DNA of 64,000 nt, taken from the NCBI GenBank assembly GCA_036250195.1, contig JAVHZZ010000003.1, positions 34,440,335 to 34,504,334 on the forward strand. The letters are read 5' to 3'. Within the stretch, counting starts at the first letter, position 1. The number at the start of each line of letters is the position of its first letter. Source of the stretch: Mixophyes australis. Taxonomy: Eukaryota; Chordata; Amphibia; Anura; Limnodynastidae. Under the pieces are notes generated by a model. It worked only from the letters and a program-made list of their open reading frames with translations. It searched no databases and had not been told where the DNA came from. Below, in pieces: positions 35,415-48,407 of this stretch. The position numbers and the translations under genes are program-made.

Positions 35415-35765
35415 TTTCAGACTGCTATGAATGATTTTGAATTTTTCAGATGTTTCACAGTGTCATGTGATTGCCATGGCAACCACAGTCAAATGCCACA
35501 TGACGTAGTGAACAGAGAAGCTTCGGAACACCCATCTGAGCTCTGTTTTCACTGTGACATTCTCTAGCCTCCTTCTCCCCCTGCCCCTTAACATGACACG
35601 CTGCGAGCCTGTATCTGTATGTGGCAGCCGTAACTGTTTTCCCTCCAGAGATTTTGAAAAGGAGATAATGATTTGCAGGGGTATAAAATTACATGCTTAA
35701 AAAAGGTACTTAACTTGCCATTGAAAGATAAAAAAAATATATGTGGGATTCCTGCTTTAAGAATG
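35415..35765. repeat. Dispersed repeat, copy 2
   Basis: Pairs with 19622-19960: GCCATGGCAACCACAGTCA, CACTGTGACATTCTCTAG, TTTTGAAAAGGAGATAATGA and AGGTACTTAACTTGC. Confidence 0.75.
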
Positions 35766-35999
35766 GTCAAGATTTGAGAACTTCACGGTAAATAAATAGG
35801 ATACAGAATTTATTGCTAAGCTTTTGATTAAATTAAACCACGTAGTCTGCAAAGATAGGATGGTGATATTCATATTGTAATTCAGCAAAATGAAACTGTG
35901 CTAGGACTGATGAGAACACAATGCTACGTAAACCAAAATAATTAGGAGGTCGATATTGTTTTATGGTCCATATATCCGATTTGTTTATTAGTTTACGGT

Positions 36000-36065
36000 G
36001 TTTGTCCCCAATTGTAAAGCGCTACGGAATATGTTGGCGTATATAAATAAATGATGATGATGAGG
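36000..36065 (+). mobile_element. L2-like LINE/SINE tail fragment
   Basis: GTTTGTCCCCAATTGTAAAG, GCGCTACGGAATATGTTGGC and TATATAAATAAATGATGATG form the common tail of this family. Confidence 0.75.
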
Positions 36066-36735
36066 ATTTAATACATCTTATGGAGACAGAAGACTCACCT
36101 ACACTACAGAATATATGGACCGAACATTTAGTATCTCTGCTTAAACGTAATTGCCGGCGATCTGCACCGCGCAATGTGGTGCAGGACATCGCCAGTAACT
36201 GAATATCCACTAAGTGTAAATTGGATCAGGATGGCTTAGTATAAACAGAGACCATTTGGGATCTGTGTACTACATAATATGCCACACACCACCATATTTA
36301 AAATCCGACTTTCCTTGACAAATATTATCTCCCTGTAAAGGACAGTGTGGTTAATACAACTGCCAGTCAGTACAACTAGACAACACGATCTCACTGCAGG
36401 TCTTACAGTCCTATTTAAAATATAAAAACAAAAAACAGGACAAAAGCCACTGAGAACACGTAAAGGAACAGATTTAAGAACTGAAGTAAATACACAAAGT
36501 TACGGTTTAAATGCATAATGTACCACATCCTGCCTGTTCTACTACGTTTCAGTGATTAAATTTACTTACATGAAACGACTAAAAGGAACTTGTAACTGGG
36601 TGGGGGATAGGGAAGTGAGAGCAGACCTCACAGACTGATGACACAAAGAAGATAAAGACTCAGCGACTGTTATTGCCATGGTGAGCAGCAAACAAGAGTC
36701 ACAACCATCAGAATACTACTATAAAAGCAGGGATC

Positions 36736-36738
<3 letters not shown>

Positions 36739-36772
<34 letters not shown>
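36739..36772. repeat. CA microsatellite
   Basis: About 17 uninterrupted AC units. Confidence 0.97.
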
Positions 36773-36775
<3 letters not shown>

Positions 36776-37378
36776 TCTGACACGGACTCCATGACTTCTA
36801 TCCTGGAAAGGCCAACACTGGAAAATGATCTGTTGTGTAAACACCTAAGTTCACACACGATGTGCCCTGCACCATCACACACCAAGATATTTTCACTTTG
36901 ACAACAATTTTATGGCGTTGAACTACGTTCAAATGACTTAGTGGATCTGTGTTTCCGATTCCCCAAGATCCCCTTACCAAAACCCCTTCCCCCTCCTTTG
37001 TGATAACTCACACACACAAAATCACCCTTAACCGTGCTACAGAAATGTATGACCGGCCAATGGACGCTCGAAATCAACTAGTTTCTCATTGTTACACTGT
37101 GTTATTACTCTGTCACTGCACACGATAAATAAAGAGATTTAAATAGAAATAGAATGCAGCTACTCTGAGTGCCACAGCGATGTCTCCGGTTCCTAGTGAA
37201 GCGAGAGCAGAGTTGGTACATTTCTGTTCACGGTATACTGGTGACCTAATAATATACCAAACGAGTCCTATGCACACAGCACGCCACTAGAGTCATTAAG
37301 TCACCATACAATTACAGGACCACACACAGTAACTGTAAATATTTCATGTGTACGGTGTGACGAAGAGAACACATAGTG

Positions 37379-38113
37379 GCCATTCATTAAGGAACGCAGA
37401 GTGAAGGTAATTTCCTTTGTTTTAAAAATAAAAATAATAATAATTGGACAGGAACCCTGTATACAAGTTCAGTCAGATCTGAAGAAACCTTTCTAGCTAA
37501 ATATGGATGTAAGTACGCTATGACTATACTTTACTTACTGTATGCAGACAAACACACTGCAGGATACACAATACATAATATAATATAAAGTCCCATCAGA
37601 ACGCACAGATAAAAAATAATAATATATGAAATAACTTAAACACCACATTCATTAATAAAAATACTTGATATTTTCTTTATATGAAATACATGTATCAGAA
37701 TGTTATTAATGTGCACTGTACATAAAATGCATTTTCACAGTTGCTCTTACTTGCAAACTCACGTTTTAATTTACATACGCAGCCGTCATCATGATCACTA
37801 GACACTTGCACCTGACCTATAACTGGCGCAAGTGATATGGCTTAAAACCAGGTACCTCCGAGATGCCCAAAGCTTCAATCGAACGAATGTGCCTGCGTCC
37901 AACCCTGCACGCCATTACTGTACACTTACTACGTGACTACGCCCCTTCCCTTGTTCCGCCCTTCATAGGCTGTGAGAAGTGTTCTTTGCGTTTGAAGATT
38001 AATTTCATGCACTTACGTTCCCCGACATATAGTCTGTTCCTCGGAACGCACAGAGCAATTTTTACGCAAACTACGGCACGTATCGGGATTTACGTTTCTT
38101 AATAAATCAGGCC
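37379..38113. mobile_element. Probable relative of the GGGCCTGATT-ended element
   Basis: Ends GGCCATTCATTAAGGAACG and CGTTTCTTAATAAATCAGGCC are imperfect inverted repeats. Internal AGTCCCATCAGAACGCA (about 37590) also occurs at about 45095, and CACTTGCACCTGA (about 37803) recurs at about 41549. There is no coding capacity and no clear duplication. Confidence 0.45.
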
Positions 38114-38215
38114 GAGTGTATACATCTAAAAAAACAACTGTCTTTCTTAACATCACCGAGTCCAATAATGCCGCCGTTATAGTCTCATGCACTGATATTA
38201 CCTCATGAAGTCCCC

Positions 38216-38265
38216 ATACAGTGGAGGCAGCCAAAATGGAGGCAAGATGGCTGCCTCCACTGTAT
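38216..38265. repeat. Perfect 17-bp inverted repeat
   Basis: ATACAGTGGAGGCAGCC (38216-38232) and GGCTGCCTCCACTGTAT (38249-38265) around a 16-nt loop that itself repeats ATGGAGGCAAG. Confidence 0.9.
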
Positions 38266-39987
38266 AATACAAGGCAGGTGCAGTTTAAGTAACTGTGAAT
38301 CAAAGACTAATGAGCTTCAAATTATGAACTGGATAAAAGCTGGAGTGACTAAGAAATAGATTATACTCAAATGTCCCTACATATAAGTCTACTAGTGGGA
38401 ATATCCTATAGGGCCCAGAGCTAGCAGAGCCAAGCCTCTGCTCGTCAGATCATTGATTTTTAAAATCTGATCCGCATTTAATCCGTAAGGCTAAGGCAGG
38501 GCTGACCAACGCTTCAATGCCGAAGTTGGTCATCCAGGCTCCTTGTGTGGCCTTCAGCAGGAAACCATCAGCTCTCTTGCATTAAATCTGCTCCAGGATC
38601 CCCACAACAATGGGCCCAAAAATTCCTGCTCCAGTTTATGGCAACGCTTTTTTTCCTCTTTAAATTATTGTATTTCCTCTTTAAAGAGAAGTAATGAAGG
38701 CTCAGCGGGGTGGTATAGCATGAAGCAAAGAAAGGAAATTATTTTGCTATGGCTGAGGCAATGTCTAGCACAGGTCAGGAAGATCAGTTAAAACAGCAAC
38801 CAAACCCACAACTGGACATTAAATACATTAAACTAAATAATAAACTTGAACTAACCGCAGCATTTCTTCCTAAGCAGACCATGATCCCATCTGTGTAACT
38901 CCATTAGCTGGGAGTTGTCTTCTTTATAAAAAGTATTCACGAAATGTTCTTTGTCTTGAATGTCAGGCTTACAGTCTCCTAGGTAACAACTACTCTGTAT
39001 AGATGGATTAACACGGGGACATTACCAGTGATGTCACAAATGATTACACTTTTACCATGTGTGTTTAGTCCGCATCCCATCAGTCAATATCTAAGTGGGC
39101 TGTAGCTGTTTAGAAGGGAGGAGGTGGGTCTACAGAACTTTAAACTTTACTTCTGCAATAAATAGGTGCAATGTCAGAGTAAGACTGGACAAGGTATTAC
39201 ACTTCCTGCTCCAGTCATGAACATTTCAGTTTAGCCATCCTTCGAACTGGGACAATGATTATTACATTCCCACCATGTTTCAATGCTCTAATAGAGGGTG
39301 AGGACCTCACTGTCTACAGACAGATGATTGGCAGATGAACATGGCACTTGTACTGGATTAACAAGAATCCGGACGTGGCATCCTGTCACAGGGCCGCTGG
39401 AGGGGAACAGATCTGTACACAGACTTGGCAAAACTTACTAAAATATGTAGGATCAAAGGCCACCAATAATTTGCACTAAGTCATGTATAGGACTTTACAT
39501 AATAATTCATAGTTCCCTTTTCCCTGACCACAAGCATCCAGGGGTAACCTCCCAGAAAATAACCATTATTACCGACGGCTGAACAGAATTGTTCACATTC
39601 ATTCAGAGTTGATTATTAACATTTACAAACAGCCCTTAGGGCAGGTATTCAAACTGTTTTGTGGGGGGGATAGGGTTTACAGAAAATCAATGCTTTACAC
39701 TAACGAAGACGTGTTGTAAGAATCTATATTCAATACCGAAACTTTCACAAAATATTCTGTCATACTCTGACCTAAAGCCGAGTCTTATTAGCACATTAAC
39801 AACAAGAAGTCTGGGACTAAACGATAAACATCTTGGGCCTGATTGATGTTCAGACGCCAAGTCCATTTGCCTTGAGTATCCTGCATTAAACAGATCTGTA
39901 CATTCTCAGAAATGGACTTTACACCAATGAACGCAAATTACTCTTGTGACTGGCTACGACTTGAGAGGCGGGAACGGGCAGATGAAT

Positions 39988-41476
39988 TTAGACCATGCAC
40001 AGTCAGGGCGCGCCGAGGTTAGACCATGCACAGTCAGGGCGCGCCGAGGTTAGACCATGCACAGTCAGGGCGCGCCGAGGTTAGACCATGCACAGTCAGG
40101 GCGCGCCAAGGTTAGACCATGCACAGTCAGGGCGCGCCGAGGTTAGACCCTGCACAGTCAGGGCGCGCCAAAGTTAGACCCTGCACAGTCAGGGCGCGCC
40201 GAGGTTAGACCATGCACAGTCAGGGCGCGCCGAGGTTAGACCCTGCACAGTCAGGGCGCGCCGAGGTTAGACCCTGCACAGTCAGGGCGCGCCGAGGTTA
40301 GACCCTGCACAGTCAGGGCGCGCCGAGGTTAGACCATGCACAGTCAGGGCGCGCCGAGGTTAGACCATGCACAGTCAGGGCGCGCCGAGGTTAGACCATG
40401 CACAGTCAGGGCGCGCCGAGGTTAGACCATGCACAGTCAGGGCGCGCCGAGGTTAGACCATGCACAGTCAGGGCGCGCCGAGGTTAGACCATGCACAGTC
40501 AGAGCGCGCCGAGGTTAGACCATGCACAGTCAGGGCGCGCCGAGGTTAGAGAATGCACAGTCAGGGCGCGCCGAGGTTAGACCCTGCACAGTCAGGGCGC
40601 GCCGAGGTTAGACCATGCACAGTCAGGGCGCGCCGAGGTTAGACCATGCACAGTCAGGGCGCGCCGAGGTTAGACCATGCACAGTCAGGGCGCGCCGAGG
40701 TTAGACCATGCACAGTCAGGGCGCGCCGAGGTTAGACCATGCACAGTCAGGGCGCGCCGAGGTTAGACCATGCACAGTCAGGGCGTGCCGAGGTTAGACC
40801 ATGCACAGTCAGGGCGCGCCGAGGTTAGAGAATGCACAGTCAGGGCGCGCCGAGGTTAGAGAATGCACAGTCAGGGCGCGCCGAGGTTAGACCATGCACA
40901 GTCAGGGCGCGCCGAGGTTAGACCATGCACAGTCAGGGCGCGCCGAGGTTAGACCATGCACAGTCAGGGCGCGCCGAGGTTAGACCATGCACAGTCAGGG
41001 CGCGCCGAGGTTAGACCATGCACAGTCAGGGCGCGCCGAGGTTAGATAATGCACAGTCAGGGCGCGCCGAGGTTAGACAATGCACAGTCAGGGCACGCCG
41101 AGGTTAGATAATGCACAGTCAGGGCGCGCCGAGGTTAGACCATGCACAGTCAGGGCGCGCCGAGGTTAGACAAGGCACAGTCAGGGCGCGCCGAGGTTAG
41201 ACCATGCACAGTCAGGGCGCGCCGAGGTTAGACCCTGCACAGTCAGGGCGCGCCGAGGTTAGACCCTGCACAGTCAGGGCGCGCCGAGGTTAGACCCTGC
41301 ACACAGTCAGGGCGCGCCGAGGTTAGACCCTGCACAGTCAGGGCGCGCCGAGGTTAGACCCTACACAGTCAGGGCGCGCCAGGGTTAGACCCTGCACAGT
41401 CAGGGCGCGCCGAGGTTAGACCATGCACAGTCAGGGCGCGCCGAGGTTAGACCCTGCACAGTCAGGATGTTCCGAG
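39988..41476. repeat. 31-bp minisatellite, 48 units, each with a GGCGCGCC-type core
   Basis: The unit is GTTAGACCATGCACAGTCAG plus GGCGCGCCGAG. The array is 1,489 nt; allowing for one lost first base and one CA insertion (about 41302), it is exactly 48 units. Units differ mainly at the three or four bases after TTAGA (CCAT, CCCT, GAAT, TAAT, CAAT, CAAG). Nearly every unit carries GGCGCGCC and three CpGs. There are no spacers, so this is not a CRISPR-like array. Confidence 0.97.
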
Positions 41477-41778
41477 GGCGCTCTGACGCAGATGCGGCAG
41501 ATTCACGCTAAGGGCTTCTCGTAAATACACTTGGTCTCAGCCGTATCACTTGCACCTGAGCAGGTGTAAATGCCGACTGATAGTGATGACTGACACGGCA
41601 TAGTCTATGTATTAAAAACTAAATGTATGTGTGCATCTAGATAGCACAGAACATGTGTATGCAAGGAAGACAGACTATTAAAGTGCATTGTATGTACAGG
41701 ATGCATTAAAAGCATCTTTACGTATTTAATGCAAGTAAATTACAAAATAAACGACTCTTAACAGTATAATCAATAAAT

Positions 41779-41780
41779 AC

Positions 41781-41811
<31 letters not shown>

Positions 41812-41839
41812 TACATACATACACACACATTATAATTAT

Positions 41840-41932
<93 letters not shown>
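41779..41932. repeat. AT/CA compound microsatellite
   Basis: TA, then CA/CATA, then about 45 TA units, inside the TIR element at 39835-42239. Confidence 0.97.
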
Positions 41933-41933
<1 letters not shown>

Positions 41934-42716
41934 ATTATATATTATAATTATATATATCCGTAATATTCAATATGTATACTGCAATATGTTGTGTGTATCT
42001 ACATACGGTAACGTTTAAGCAGAGTGGACCTGCATCCAGATTTAAAACAAAACACATCTTGAGATCCGCTTGGATCTGAATCTGGTCAGTACTACGTTCA
42101 AGTTCCGTGCTCTTTTTTTAAAGAAAATGCAAATTGTTGCTGATTCTAGTATGTATATTAAGGATATTTAAAAAAAAAAAAAAAAAAAAAATGCAAATGC
42201 AAATTGCGTGTAAGTTGCGTCCGAACGTGAATCAGACCCTTTATGTATAATCTCAGCTCCTGGAAGCAGTAACTCTCTGACCTGCAAAATAAGAATTGCA
42301 GGCAAATCAGAATCCAGATTTGTTTAAATTATAATAACTTGTTATAATGATTTGTTTCAATCTAAACCTTGCTAAGTAGCCAGCCAAGACTAGGTTCAGC
42401 CACAGCAACCAATCAGATATCAGTTTTGTGATTATATTTATAATAATTAGTAGTACACGGGAGCAGATCTGAGGTGTGCTTGGCCTGTTCCTAACCACGT
42501 ATACTGAAGTATTTTGCTCTGTTAAAATAATAAATCATTAGCCAGACACCTGCTGCGTTCTTTCACAACGTCCTGCAATAATCGTGTTTGTTTCACATGA
42601 CTAAAGAAATTATTAGGCAACACCAGCACTGTTATTGTCATGGCGGTCATACTTGGGAACACGTGTCATGTGTTCATTCTGCAATAGACGGTCCATGTGC
42701 CGGACAGAACTCACTT

Positions 42717-42785
42717 TCATCATCATCACCATTTATTTATATAGCGCCACCAATTCCGCAGCGCTGTACAGTGAACTCATTCACA
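42717..42785 (-). mobile_element. L2-like tail fragment
   Basis: Minus-strand tail: complement of TCATCATCACCATTTATTTA followed by TATAGCGCCACCAATTCCGC and AGCGCTGTACAG. Confidence 0.75.
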
Positions 42786-43917
42786 TCACTTTCCTGCTGC
42801 TTCCGGAGGAGCGAGAGTTAAATGCTCGCAAACCAGCCGGTAATGTGCTGCAGTCATTACTCAGGACCATCAAAATGCATTCTGTCCCTGTCTGTTCATC
42901 AATAATACAACGTGCCGGAAAAAGCTCCGGGTATCAGGGGGACTGAGAGCAGTAAATTGTGTAAATGTATTTTATTTGGTAAATACTCTCTGGAGTTACA
43001 GCTTACGGTTCCTCTGCTCGGTAGATCAAGCCGAGATCTCTTTATCGCCCAGGAGAAGCGGCTGAGAGATTGTGCAGACGGATGGATGTGACAAGGAGAT
43101 GTGGCTGCTGCAGCAGATATCTGGGTCAATCAGGGTCAATGGAATCTTCAAGATATTAATGGTTGGAACAACTTGTACGCAGCTTCCCATAGCAGAATGA
43201 TGGATTCCTTATAGATTACAACATTTGTATCTGTCCAACGGGGGACTAAGGATATATTGTATATAAAGAAAAAATCATCTGTAAAGGTATATGTAAACCT
43301 TTGTAGCCTTATTGCTAACACTGCATTTAGGACTGAGCTGCAGAAACCAATCAGAAATGTTAGACAGAGAAATCTACATGGTTACTACTGGATTGGTACA
43401 AATTGTGCACCTAGGTGTGTGTAACGTGTGCCTGAAACTGAAGAGATTCGGCAGACTTTTGCAGAAGAGATTATTTGCATGGTACACAGATGTTAACACA
43501 ATGACACTGCTGAGGGATAGGCATGTTGATAAAGAGTGCCCTCAGCGGAGGATAGCGCAAGTGGCAGAATATCTTCAGTCTAAGCTACGTAAGATACACT
43601 ATATAGTGGGTTGTATCTAACAATTAAAAATTAACTATATACTGGCTGTGGGCAGTAGATAGTAAAAATGCGCACCTCCAACTGTCATCAATGTTTGTTG
43701 AAATGCAGGAACCTTTCGGCACTTACTGCAACGGCTGTGCGTAACCGGGGTGCAGGAAGAACCCAGCTTATACTACAGTTGGACGGCCCATAAAGGGGAG
43801 TAATCTGTCTATAGAGGGGCAGTAAAATCACTTGTAGTTCTAAGTGCATCTTGCAGAGTCAGCTTCTGCATAATGAGCTATTACAGATAGCTGGCGCTAG
43901 GAGTGCTGAAGGATCTG

Positions 43918-44093
43918 GGGGTAAATGTATCAAGCAGAGAGTTTTCAAGCGGGTTTGAAAAGTGGAGATGTTGCCTATAGCAACCAATCAGATTCTAGCT
44001 GTCAGTTTGTAGAATGTACTAAATAAATGATAGCTAGAATCTGATTGGTTTTTTAAACCCACCGGAAAATTCTCAGCTTGATACATTTACTCC
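43918..44093. mobile_element. Palindromic MITE with CCAAT/X-box-like arms
   Basis: Ends GGGGGTAAATGTATCAAGC and GCTTGATACATTTACTCCC. The arms contain GTTGCCTATAGCAACCAATC and AATCTGATTGGTT. Same family as 48793-48967. Confidence 0.8.
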
Positions 44094-44204
44094 CTGGTGT
44101 TTAAACTGACAGTGGAGACAGCAGGCGGTGGGTACATAGGTAATGTTTAACTTTGTGTGGAGAACCCTTTAAAGATAAGCAAGGAGGGTGTAGACCCGAT
44201 GGGC

Positions 44205-44400
44205 AGAACAGTGGCTTAGTGGTTAGCACTTCTGCCTCACAGCACTGGGGTCATGAGTTTGACTCCTGACCATGGCCTTATCTGTGTGGAGTTTGTATGT
44301 TCTCCCCGTATTTGCGTGGGTTTCCTCCAGGTGCTCCGGTTTCCTCCCACACTCCAAAAACATACTGGTAGGTTAATTGGCTGCTATTAAATTGACCCTA

Positions 44401-44450
<50 letters not shown>

Positions 44451-44546
44451 TAAGGGATTTAGACTGTAAGCTCCAATGGGGCAGGGACTGATGCGAGTGA
44501 GTTCTCTGTACAAGTTGCGGAATTAGTGGCGCTATATAAATAAATT
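44205..44546 (+). mobile_element. tRNA-derived SINE with L2-like tail
   Basis: The head contains an A-box-like TGGCTTAGTGGTTAGCAC (from 44212) and a B-box-like GAGTTTGACTCC (from 44255), the internal promoter layout of tRNA-derived SINEs. The body (GTTTGTATGTTCTCCCCGT, CCTCCCACACTCCAAAAACA) is shared with the copies at 4.73 and 61.4 kb. A GT microsatellite lies at 44404-44447. The tail GGCGCTATATAAATAAAT matches the ends of the L2-like LINE fragments here, which suggests mobilisation by that LINE. Confidence 0.8.
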
Positions 44547-45190
44547 TGCCGATTTACAGGTCCCATCGCTATGCGCATGTGCGACCCTTAGTATTAATTT
44601 ACCCTTAGTATTAGTTTGTGCCAGGCTACATGAGTAAATGTAACTAAGGAAATCAGTCCCAGCTGCGTGCACAAATTTAGAGGCGATTCCAAATCAATAA
44701 ACACAGAAAAACAAAACATTAACATACAATGTTATCACTGTAATATTGATAACATAATATAATTAACCCATTCGCTGCTGAGGCTATTTTCACCCCATGC
44801 AGATTTTTTGCTCTAGGCTGCAATTTAATCATTAAAAGTATAATAATGTTGATCAATTACTATGCACCTGGTTCAAGCCCAAACGTAACTAGCCCTCAAG
44901 TTGCAATTAAAAGAAAAAGAAAAAGGAAGAGGACGGAACTGGAGCGTAGGTTCAACAGAGTTCACATCGAAGCGGATCTCAATATACGTTCCATTTGAAT
45001 CTGGATGTATGTACAGTCTGCCTAAACGTTACTTGTCGTACGTTAACAGACACAACAGAGTGCAAGATACACACAGGTATATGAGCAATTTAAAGTCCCA
45101 TCAGAACGCATGAGAAAACAAAACAATTTGTAACATAAAATAAATTCTTAAGTTTAATTATTTATAGAAATATTTGTTTAAAAAAAAAAA

Positions 45191-45192
<2 letters not shown>

Positions 45193-45281
<89 letters not shown>
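45193..45281. repeat. AT microsatellite
   Basis: A run of A followed by about 43 AT units. Confidence 0.97.
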
Positions 45282-45282
<1 letters not shown>

Positions 45283-45304
45283 TTTTACATTAAATACATA
45301 AATT

Positions 45305-45700
45305 AAAGATTTGACAGCAGATAACCACTTGGCCCATCTAGTCTGCCCATTTTGTAACCTATGGTAACCTCAAACCTTATTTGATCTTAGTTCTTTGTAA
45401 GGATATCCTTATGTCTATCCCAAGCATGTTTACATTGCTCTACTGTACTATCCTCTACCACCTCTGATTGGAGGCTATTCCACTTATCCACTACTCTTTC
45501 TGTGAAGCAGTTTTTCCTCATATTTCCTCTGAACCTACTTCCCCCAGTGTCAGTACATGTCCTCGTGTTCTAATATTTCTCTTCCTATGTAGAATGTTTC
45601 CCTCCTGTATCCTGGTAAAACCTTTGATATATTTGTCATATATTATTTTCCCTGTCCAGCACTCACAGATTGACAAAATCATAAGGAATTGGTGACAAGG
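45305..45700. mobile_element. CR1-like or other dispersed amphibian repeat
   Basis: Begins near GGCCCATCTAGTCTGCCCA and continues with TCTACCACCTCTGATTGGAG and ACATGTCCTCGTGTTCTAAT. I recognise this as a sequence repeated many times in amphibian genomes, but I cannot fix its class with certainty. Related pieces may lie at 55.85-56.09 and 56.45-56.55 kb. Confidence 0.4.
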
Positions 45701-46125
45701 GAAGAAGATAAAACACTAAATAACCCAACAAAAAATGTTTCTGCAACAAACTATAAATTGTTTTGGATTTATAAATGATGAAATCATGGGGATGGGTCAC
45801 ATGTAATTATTCCCTTGTGAGTATATTGCATTATTTTGAGGAATATCAGTTGTGGACCAAGTTCTAGGAATATGCAGAGGAGACGTAATAAATGACAATG
45901 TTTCTAGTCACGGTCTCCACCACAAACCACCTATTAGGACGTAGATTCCCAAACTGTTCTCCTAGGACCACTCATAGGATTAAGGGATTATGGTAATATT
46001 ATAGGTGCTAATGGAAATCTACTTGTCCCCAATGACCAGTTTAAGAAATGTCTGGATAAAAACCACTTCTGTTCCATCGGAACTGCAGCAATATCCTCCG
46101 AGACCAGTTCACAACAAGAAGGAAG

Positions 46126-46660
46126 ATTCATCATCATTATCAACATTTATTTATATAGCGCCAGCAAATTCCGTAGCGCTTTACAATTGGGAACAAACAC
46201 TGATAAGACAATACTGGGTAATACATACAGACAGAGAGGTAAGAGAACCCTGCTCGCAAGCTTACAATGGGAGTTTGAAACACAAGGGTACGTGCTACAT
46301 CATATTGCACACTGGACCAGCTAGAATGCAAAGGTAAAAGTACTGAGTGGGCTGTGTGTGTGGCAATGTTGGTCAGAGGGTTGTTGTCTTGTGTTAGCTG
46401 TGTAGAGGGTGGTAATAGGGTAACATAGGGAGATTAAGATGGTGGTTAAGGAATATTATAAGCTCATCTGAAGAGGTGGGTTTTCAGAGAACGCTTGAAG
46501 GTTTGAAGACTAGAGGAAAGTCTTACTGTGCGAAGGAGGGAATTCCACAAAGTGGGTGCAGCCCAAAACAAGTCCTGTAACCGGAAATGGGAGGATGTGA
46601 GACAAGTGAGGAGACCTACGTGGTACTCTGCATGAGAACCACGCGGTCCCACTTGTCTGG
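46126..46660 (-). mobile_element. L2-like LINE 3' end with reverse-transcriptase C-terminus
   Basis: On the minus strand 46464-46652 encodes a short stretch with LFWAAPTLWNSLLRTVRLSS and FKRSLKTHLF, the typical end of the second ORF of L2/CR1-type LINEs. It is followed by a 3' UTR and the tail complementary to TCATCATTATCAACATTTAT at 46131. It is truncated at the 5' side. A similar 3' UTR is at 8951-9300. Confidence 0.8.
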
Positions 46661-47851
46661 GTAGATGGGCTAAGGTTACAAATTAGATTTTTGGATGGAG
46701 TTCAACTTTAGCCTATGGGGCCACCAAACTGTTTGGAATAGATCACCATGATCCATTTCCTGTAAAATAATCAATCGTATATTACCAATTATTAATCTTA
46801 TTATAATTATTTTGAAGGTTCCCCATTTTAGTTTTTGTTATAATTCTTAATATTCCTATACAGGAACATAAGTCTGGAAAAATAATAAAATAAATAAATA
46901 AACAGGGTTGAAGGATTAATTCAAATATAATCGTGGGTCCTTTGTGAACAATACACTGTTCTACGCAATCTGCATGTCTTGTGGGCATTTTACAGATCCC
47001 TGAAACAAATTGGAGCCGTATAACCTTAATGTGCTTTCTGCTTGTATATAGCTGGAGAATTCTACTGTAACAGTAGCACTGTGACATTTAAATGTGTCAT
47101 TTGTTTTAGTAAAAAAAAAAGCACAAATATCTAATACAAAAATAATAGGCAATTAGGTTTATGTCTCTCGCACTCTATAACGGTTAGCTCAGAGTTGTCC
47201 ACAGGATGTACCATGAGGCCAGAGGTCGCTCATCAAGATTATCCTACAGGGTAGAATAGAATTTTGTTTTAAAAACAGACCAGGCAGGCAAGTACGTATT
47301 TATAACGTTTAATATAATGACTGTAATATTCACCATGGAAAGCAGGACTATAGCTGGGATAGCCGATGGGTACTGACCTACGTCTCTGCCCTAGAGGGCA
47401 ACTAAGCTGTGGGAAGATTTGCTTCCTTCCAACTAACATCCAATCCATTCGTTCTGCTGCTGAGCGGATTGAAGACTCCTGTGTACACATCACCACAGCA
47501 ATGTAGGTTTTCTGACATTCCGTCAGGGTCTGATTTGGACCAGCGAAGGCGACATCACATGGTTTCTATCTACTCACGCAATGCAACCGCTCTGCATCCA
47601 TGGTGAGACATTAACATCAGAATAGACACAGAGATACACTCACTGCAGCCTACAGTCCCTGCAGTCTCCTGCCCATCAATGGCTGCGGCTCATGAATTCA
47701 TGTATAAATATTATAATACCAAACACATATTGACGGGGAGGACTGACTGCACATCAGTGTAACCTCAAACCCACGTTTCTTTTATTTTAAGCATATCAAG
47801 CATTAAGTAATGCTGATGTGAAATTAAATAAACCACATCAAAAGGAAACAT

Positions 47852-47876
47852 GACACACACACACACACACACACAC
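47852..47876. repeat. CA microsatellite
   Basis: About 12 AC units. Confidence 0.95.
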
Positions 47877-48407
47877 GATGTGTCATATAAAGTAACGTGA
47901 GGTCAGTGACCTGCATATAAGCCATCTAGTATTATGTACACAGCTTGTCCTTCAAGCAGTGAGGCAGCAGAAAGTGCTGCTTGTGGGACTAGCAGATATA
48001 ACATGCTTCAGTAAGTGAGGATAGAGGGAAGCGAGTATCTGGGTTAAAGGGGAACCGAGGAGAAACTAGATGACTACATCTAAGTAATGATGTCTCAACC
48101 AGTCTAGAGGTTTAGCCTGAACAGCAGATGTGGCAAGTTTCTGTCGTGTTATCAGACGACTACAGGGCTGTATTATTTATATCCCGAAACTTGCAATCTA
48201 ATAATAAACATTAAACTGCATGATATGGACTCATAATAAATACAACCCCACCACCCCCCACACTCATGATTAATTTAAGACAAATGAGGTTGCAACAAGC
48301 AGCGTTTAAGGAGAAAATGGACATGTTGAAATGTAATAAATTGTTACTAGGCAGGACTTTGAAGTGACACTTTTAACCTTTGCAACAAGCACATTGTACC
48401 CATTTTT

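Larger units (their letters stand above)
39835..42239. mobile_element. TIR element (GGGCCTGATT ends) hosting a 48-unit minisatellite
   Basis: Left end GGGCCTGATTGATGTTCAGA and right end, inverted, GGGTCTGATTCACGTTCGGA: about 22 bp of imperfect terminal repeat. Between them lie the 31-bp minisatellite (39988-41476) and an AT microsatellite (about 41779-41932). No clean target duplication is visible. An element with GGCC-type ends at about 37379-38113 looks related, with similar CACTTGCACCTGA internal sequence. The family is not identified. Confidence 0.5.

Noticed and set aside
36670..36885. Val/Cys-repeat open frame
   Set aside because: Translation of the CA microsatellite at 36739-36772.
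39988..41476. CRISPR-like regular array
   Set aside because: Units are directly adjacent 31-mers with no unique spacers; it is a eukaryotic minisatellite.
43312..43620. 102-codon open frame
   Set aside because: No family resemblance and no promoter or splice context; probably chance.
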